From: an uncultured Spirochaetaceae bacterium
GTDB taxonomy: Bacteria > Spirochaetota > Spirochaetia > Sphaerochaetales > Sphaerochaetaceae
DNA: 64,000 nt
Direction: 5' to 3'
Assembly (NCBI GenBank): GCA_900315435.1
Contig: OMYY01000006.1
Location: 1 to 64,000 of the forward strand
In this document: piece by piece, positions 60,803 to 64,000 of the stretch
Numbering within the stretch: position 1 is the stretch's first letter
Layout of the letters: every line of letters begins with the position of its first letter
Notes under the pieces: generated by a model
The model's database searches: none
What the model was told of the DNA's origin: nothing
What the model saw: only the letters and a program-made list of their open reading frames with translations
Position numbers and translations under genes: made by a program

Positions 60803-62374
60803 TCAAAGTTCCTTGACCCAGTTCTTGCACTCATAGACGCCGAACATGTTGACCGAGACTCCACTGACCTTCTTGCTCTCGGCCCAGGCGAATCCGTTGC
60901 TGTACAGCGGAATCACGTTGGCGTTGTCGTACACCCTCTGCTGGATCTCATGGTACATCTGGATGCGCTTGGTCTCGTCCAGCTCCCTGAAAGCCGCAGC
61001 GTTCAAGTCCTCCAACGGCTGGTCGACAAGACCGGTATACCAGGCCTTGCACTGGTCGTAGTCGACCGTCCAGCCGGTCACCTCGGAAGGATCCTGGATG
61101 TCGTCAATCCACATCAGCAACGTGCATTGATGCTGCAGGCCACGATACTTGGCAGAAAGGCTGGCCCGCTCCATCAGTTCGATGGTGCAGTCGAACCCCG
61201 CCTTGTCCACCTCGCTCTTGATCAGCGTTGCCGCTTGCTCGTAGAAGGTGCTGCCGCTGGAAACGGAGATAGTGAACTTGACCGGTTCGGTGTATCCTGC
61301 CTCCTTCAGCATCTGCTTGGACTTTTCCGGATCGTAGGTGGTCACCGGCAGGTCCAGGTTGCACCACTTGCCCTCGGTCGGGCTGACCAAGGCGACAACC
61401 GGCTTGCCGAAACCGCCGGCCAGAGTGGAGAGTTCCTCCTTGTTCAGGGCGTAATACATGGCCCTGCGTACCGCCGGATCATTGAACGGCTCCAGCGTGG
61501 TGTTCAGAATCAGATACCGGATCTGGGTCGACTCAAAGACATCCAGGTTCAAGTTCTTGTTGTTCCTGATCATCGGCAGCAGCGAATACGGCACATCATT
61601 GATCACATCGACCTGTCCGGACTGCAACTGCATCAGGCGCGTGTTGTCGTCGCTGATCAGGTTGTAGCGGATACGTTTGGTCTTCGGATACCGGGAATCC
61701 CAGTAATAGGGGTTGGCCACCAAGGTGAGAGACTCGCCACGGTTCCAGTTCTCCAACATGTAGGGGCCGGTTCCGAGGGGCTGGGCGCCGAACTCGGCGT
61801 CGCCGACCGACTCCCAGTGCTTCTTGCTGCCGACCACCATGTTGAAGTTGGCCAAGTCGTACAGGAAGGGAGCGGCAGGCTCCTTCAGCTTGATCACCAC
61901 CTGGCTGTCGGTCGCCTCGACGGTATCAATCATCTCTGCGATGAAACGATAGCTGGACTCCTCGTAGTCTCGGGCACGGTACAGCGACCAGACCCAGTCG
62001 TCGCCAGTGACCGGCGTGCCATCGGAGAACTTGACTCCCTGGCGGAGATTGAAGGTATAGGTCATGCCGTCAGGACTGATAGTCCAATCGGTGGCGAGCA
62101 CCGGAAGAATGTTTCCATCAGGACCGACGGTGACCAGGCCCTCGTACACCTGCTGGGTGACACCGACCTCGGCCCCGCCGACACCCGCTCCATTCGGATC
62201 CAAGGTAAGCGGCTCGGAGAGCTTGCCGACCACAATCTGGTCAGCGTACTTCGGCGCCGCAGCGGCTGTTCCGCCCTTTGATGCCGGAGCGGATGACTCG
62301 GAAGCGCCTCCTGCAACGACTGGCAGCAGTGCGAACAATGATACGACAGCCAGCGCCAACAACGTTTTCTTCAT
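60803..62374 (-). CDS. Peptide ABC transporter substrate-binding protein (SBP family 5)
   Basis: 523 residues. Signal peptide TLLALAVVSLFALLPVVAGG with no lipobox Cys, so it is probably soluble in the periplasm. SBP family 5 marks: LTLDPNGAGVGGAEVGVTQQVYEGLVTV, WTISPDGMTYTFNLRQGVKFSDGTPVTGDDWVWSLYR and LGTGPYMLENW. GGAGGTG precedes the ATG at 62374. First gene of the operon SBP-dppBCDF-M42-M18, behind a good promoter with paired TGTATACA sites. Confidence 0.92.
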   Translation of the reverse strand: MKKTLLALAVVSLFALLPVVAGGASESSAPASKGGTAAAAPKYADQIVVGKLSEPLTLDPNGAGVGGAEVGVTQQVYEGLVTVGPDGNILPVLATDWTISPDGMTYTFNLRQGVKFSDGTPVTGDDWVWSLYRARDYEESSYRFIAEMIDTVEATDSQVVIKLKEPAAPFLYDLANFNMVVGSKKHWESVGDAEFGAQPLGTGPYMLENWNRGESLTLVANPYYWDSRYPKTKRIRYNLISDDNTRLMQLQSGQVDVINDVPYSLLPMIRNNKNLNLDVFESTQIRYLILNTTLEPFNDPAVRRAMYYALNKEELSTLAGGFGKPVVALVSPTEGKWCNLDLPVTTYDPEKSKQMLKEAGYTEPVKFTISVSSGSTFYEQAATLIKSEVDKAGFDCTIELMERASLSAKYRGLQHQCTLLMWIDDIQDPSEVTGWTVDYDQCKAWYTGLVDQPLEDLNAAAFRELDETKRIQMYHEIQQRVYDNANVIPLYSNGFAWAESKKVSGVSVNMFGVYECKNWVKEL

Positions 62375-62445
62375 ACCAACACCTCCAAAATTGAAGTAGA
62401 ACCAAAAGCTCCTCCCCATCGAGAGGATGCTTATCCGTTGCAGAT

Positions 62446-62474
62446 ATAGTATCTACTTTAAAAACCAGTAACAA
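62446..62474 (-). promoter_or_regulatory. Promoter of the second peptide-import operon
   Basis: On the minus strand, -35 TTGTTA (62469-62474), 17-bp spacer, -10 TACTAT (62446-62451). Confidence 0.7.
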
Positions 62475-62479
62475 GCACC

Positions 62480-62518
62480 TGTATACATATTTTTGCAAAA
62501 TCTTACATGCTGTATACA
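62480..62518. promoter_or_regulatory. Pair of identical palindromes TGTATACA upstream of the peptide operon
   Basis: TGTATACA occurs at 62480-62487, five bases upstream of the -35, and at 62511-62518. The 31-bp offset equals about three helical turns, so a dimeric regulator could bind both on one face. The position upstream of the -35 fits an activator, or a GntR-type repressor forming a loop. Confidence 0.6.
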
Positions 62519-62572
62519 AAAACAATTTGAAACAACCTTTCCCATTTATCCACTTTCTGCTAGATTGTGGGC

Positions 62573-63820
62573 ATGCAGTCCATACGCCTTTTGCCACATA
62601 CCTACCGGGGAACCATCAGGATTCCCGGATCGAAAAGCCAGACAATCCGCGCCACCCTGATCGCCACCTTCGCCCATGGCGTCAGCACCATAGCAGGAGT
62701 CCTGCAGAGCAGGGACACCAAGGCGTGTTTCCATCTGGCCGAAAGCCTTGGAGCAAAGCTTTCCTTCAGCAAGGATGGCTCGACCCTTACCGTGGACAGC
62801 ACCCACCTGGCCCTGCGGGACGGACTCGCGCTGGACTGCATGAACAGCGGCACCACCCTGTACCTTGCCACCGCCATGCTCGCCACCCTGCCGTTCCGGT
62901 TCCTCATCACCGGGGACGAGCAGATGCAGAAACGTCCGGTCAAACCGCTCCTCGACGCCCTCTCCTCCCTGGGAGCGAAGTGCGAAGGGGACCACGCTCC
63001 CTTTACCATCCAGGGACCGATTGCCGGCGGCACCTGTACCATCGAGTGCCCGACCAGCCAGTACCTGTCGGCCCTGTTGCTCGGCCTGGCCATGGCAGAC
63101 GGGCCCAGCGAGATCGAGGTACCGCTCCTCTACGAGCGGCCCTATGTCGGCATGACCTTGCAATGGCTGGAAGAACAGGACATCTCCTACCAGGCCAATG
63201 GAGACTGGAGCCATTTCCATGTGGCCGGGAGACAGCGCTATCAGCCTGTGCGGGCCCAGGTTCCCGGAGACTACAGCTCCGCATCCTTCTTCTTCGCCCT
63301 CGCCGCGCTGGACGGAAGCACCATCACCGTCACCGGACTGGAGAGGAACGACAGCCAAGGGGATAAGGAAATCCTGCGGATCCTCGAGGCGATGGGATGC
63401 GAGGTCACCTACGGCGAGCACAGTGTCACCGTCACCGGTGGCAAACGCCTCCACGGCGGCACCTTCGACCTGAACAACATCCCTGACGCCCTTCCCGCGC
63501 TCTGCGCCGTCGCGACGGCGTGCGCGGGGACGGTCAGACTGACCAACGTCGCCCAGGCCCGCATCAAGGAAACCGACCGCATCGCCGTCATGCGGACGGA
63601 ACTGGAGAAGCTCGGAGCGGAAGCCACCGAAGAGCCGGATGGCATCATCATCCAAGGGGGGAAACCCCTGCACCAGGCTGCTGTCAAGGGACATGGGGAC
63701 CACCGGATCATCATGGCTCTCAGCATCCTTTCCAGCAGAGTACCCTTGACCATCGACGACACCAGTGCGGTGGACGTCACCTTTCCCTCCTTCTATTCCC
63801 TGTTGGAGAGTCTGCGATGA
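62573..63820 (+). CDS. aroA: 3-phosphoshikimate 1-carboxyvinyltransferase (EPSP synthase)
   Basis: 415 residues. Motifs: RIPGSKSQTIRATLIA (Lys-Ser at the substrate site), CMNSGTTLYLA, DEQMQKRPVKPLLDAL, SQYLSALLLGLA, IKETDRIAVMRTEL and GHGDHRIIMAL, ending TFPSFYSLL. It joins shikimate-3-phosphate and phosphoenolpyruvate in the aromatic pathway. At position 97 a Tyr replaces the Arg commonly found in the SGTT-x-R block. The start MQSIRL has no ribosome-binding site; TAGATT lies six bases before the ATG. The stop overlaps the next start. Confidence 0.88.
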   Translation: MQSIRLLPHTYRGTIRIPGSKSQTIRATLIATFAHGVSTIAGVLQSRDTKACFHLAESLGAKLSFSKDGSTLTVDSTHLALRDGLALDCMNSGTTLYLATAMLATLPFRFLITGDEQMQKRPVKPLLDALSSLGAKCEGDHAPFTIQGPIAGGTCTIECPTSQYLSALLLGLAMADGPSEIEVPLLYERPYVGMTLQWLEEQDISYQANGDWSHFHVAGRQRYQPVRAQVPGDYSSASFFFALAALDGSTITVTGLERNDSQGDKEILRILEAMGCEVTYGEHSVTVTGGKRLHGGTFDLNNIPDALPALCAVATACAGTVRLTNVAQARIKETDRIAVMRTELEKLGAEATEEPDGIIIQGGKPLHQAAVKGHGDHRIIMALSILSSRVPLTIDDTSAVDVTFPSFYSLLESLR

Positions 63821-64000
63821 AAACCACCATCTATGTCATGAGCGCCACCGGCAACAGCCTGTATGCGGCGCAAAAGCTGGCCCAGTCGCTCGGAGAGAGC
63901 GAAATCGTACTGCTTCCCAGCGACAAACCGGTCATCCTTACCGAACGGGTCGGCATCATCGGACCAGTCTATGACGGATTTCCCTCGCCCCCTGTCGTCA
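63817..64000 (+). CDS. Flavodoxin-like protein, possibly EFR1-type ferrodoxin, N-terminal part (runs off right edge)
   Basis: Only the first 61 codons are visible. TIYVMSATGNSLYAAQKLAQSLG matches the FMN-binding SxTGNS loop of EFR1-family proteins (flavodoxin domain followed by 2[4Fe-4S] ferredoxin), and VGIIGPVYDGFPSPP follows as in that family. The ATG overlaps the aroA stop (ATGA), so the genes are cotranscribed. The ferredoxin part, if present, lies beyond the window. Confidence 0.7.
   Translation, partial: MKTTIYVMSATGNSLYAAQKLAQSLGESEIVLLPSDKPVILTERVGIIGPVYDGFPSPPVV

Noticed and set aside
59612-62281. 889-codon open frame opposite dppB and the peptide-binding protein
   Set aside because: Antisense shadow; the three opposite genes have full domain support.

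Overview
The window looks like a chromosomal segment of a Gram-negative-type, host- or sediment-associated heterotroph, most probably a spirochaete of the Sphaerochaeta/Treponema side of Spirochaetota. This is inferred from gene content (many ABC and TRAP solute importers, amino-sugar and peptide catabolism, a BMP-type nucleoside importer) and from several binding proteins whose signal peptides end in an (F/V)A-(G/N/Q)G-x-x-E pattern. No rRNA was seen and no database search was possible, so the taxonomy is tentative. Most of the window is GC-rich by eye, with AT-richer stretches at about 6.7-8.5 kb and 28.7-34.7 kb.

Layout. 0-0.6 kb: 3' end of an Rpn/PD-(D/E)XK-type gene with its own terminator; a related, frameshifted copy lies at 53.8-54.3 kb. 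0.6-2.8 kb: YhcH-like protein, aldose epimerase, HAD phosphatase. 3.0-6.7 kb: iron block, with a DtxR-type regulator convergent with feoA-feoA-feoB-Cys-rich protein-second DtxR-like protein. 6.8-8.5 kb: decayed AlbA_2-type ATP-binding protein and an initiator tRNA. 8.5-16.2 kb: M19 dipeptidase, thioredoxin, YitT, glucosamine-6-phosphate deaminase, AraC regulator, beta-propeller polysaccharide-active protein, DTW protein, RecX. 16.2-21.1 kb: rpsI/rplM with a long leader, PcrA helicase, RimO. 21.4-28.7 kb: oligopeptide importer oppBCDF plus a lipoprotein OppA. 28.7-34.7 kb: AT-richer nagB-TRAP-cupin-LacI cluster. 34.7-38.2 kb: compact acyltransferase/GT8/GT8/acyltransferase operon. 38.3-43.7 kb: SGNH hydrolase and a BMP-type nucleoside importer. 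43.8-50.7 kb: LacI-controlled CUT1 sugar importer with a glycosidase-like protein and an EEP-type phosphatase. 50.7-53.5 kb: ApbE, DppA D-aminopeptidase, RpiR regulator. 54.5-62.4 kb: second peptide importer with M42 and M18 aminopeptidases. 62.5-64 kb: EPSP synthase and the start of a flavodoxin-like protein.

How it fits together. The segment is mainly import plus first-step catabolism: two peptide importers feed intracellular peptidases (M18, M42, M19, M55), sugar importers sit beside intracellular sugar enzymes, and most clusters carry their own regulator. The most noteworthy non-routine signals are: (1) about eight genes with no Shine-Dalgarno but a -10-like hexamer placed 6-8 nt before the start codon, suggesting leaderless mRNAs, including a back-to-back pair at 9.49-9.57 kb; (2) two DtxR-family proteins around feo, one with an iron-type metal site and one with all metal ligands lost; (3) a 10-bp tandem duplication that frameshifts the second Rpn-like copy; (4) a ribosome-binding site placed in a tight hairpin loop before a sugar permease gene; (5) a structured roughly 300-nt leader before rplM-rpsI; (6) an OppC with an extra domain of about 200 residues.
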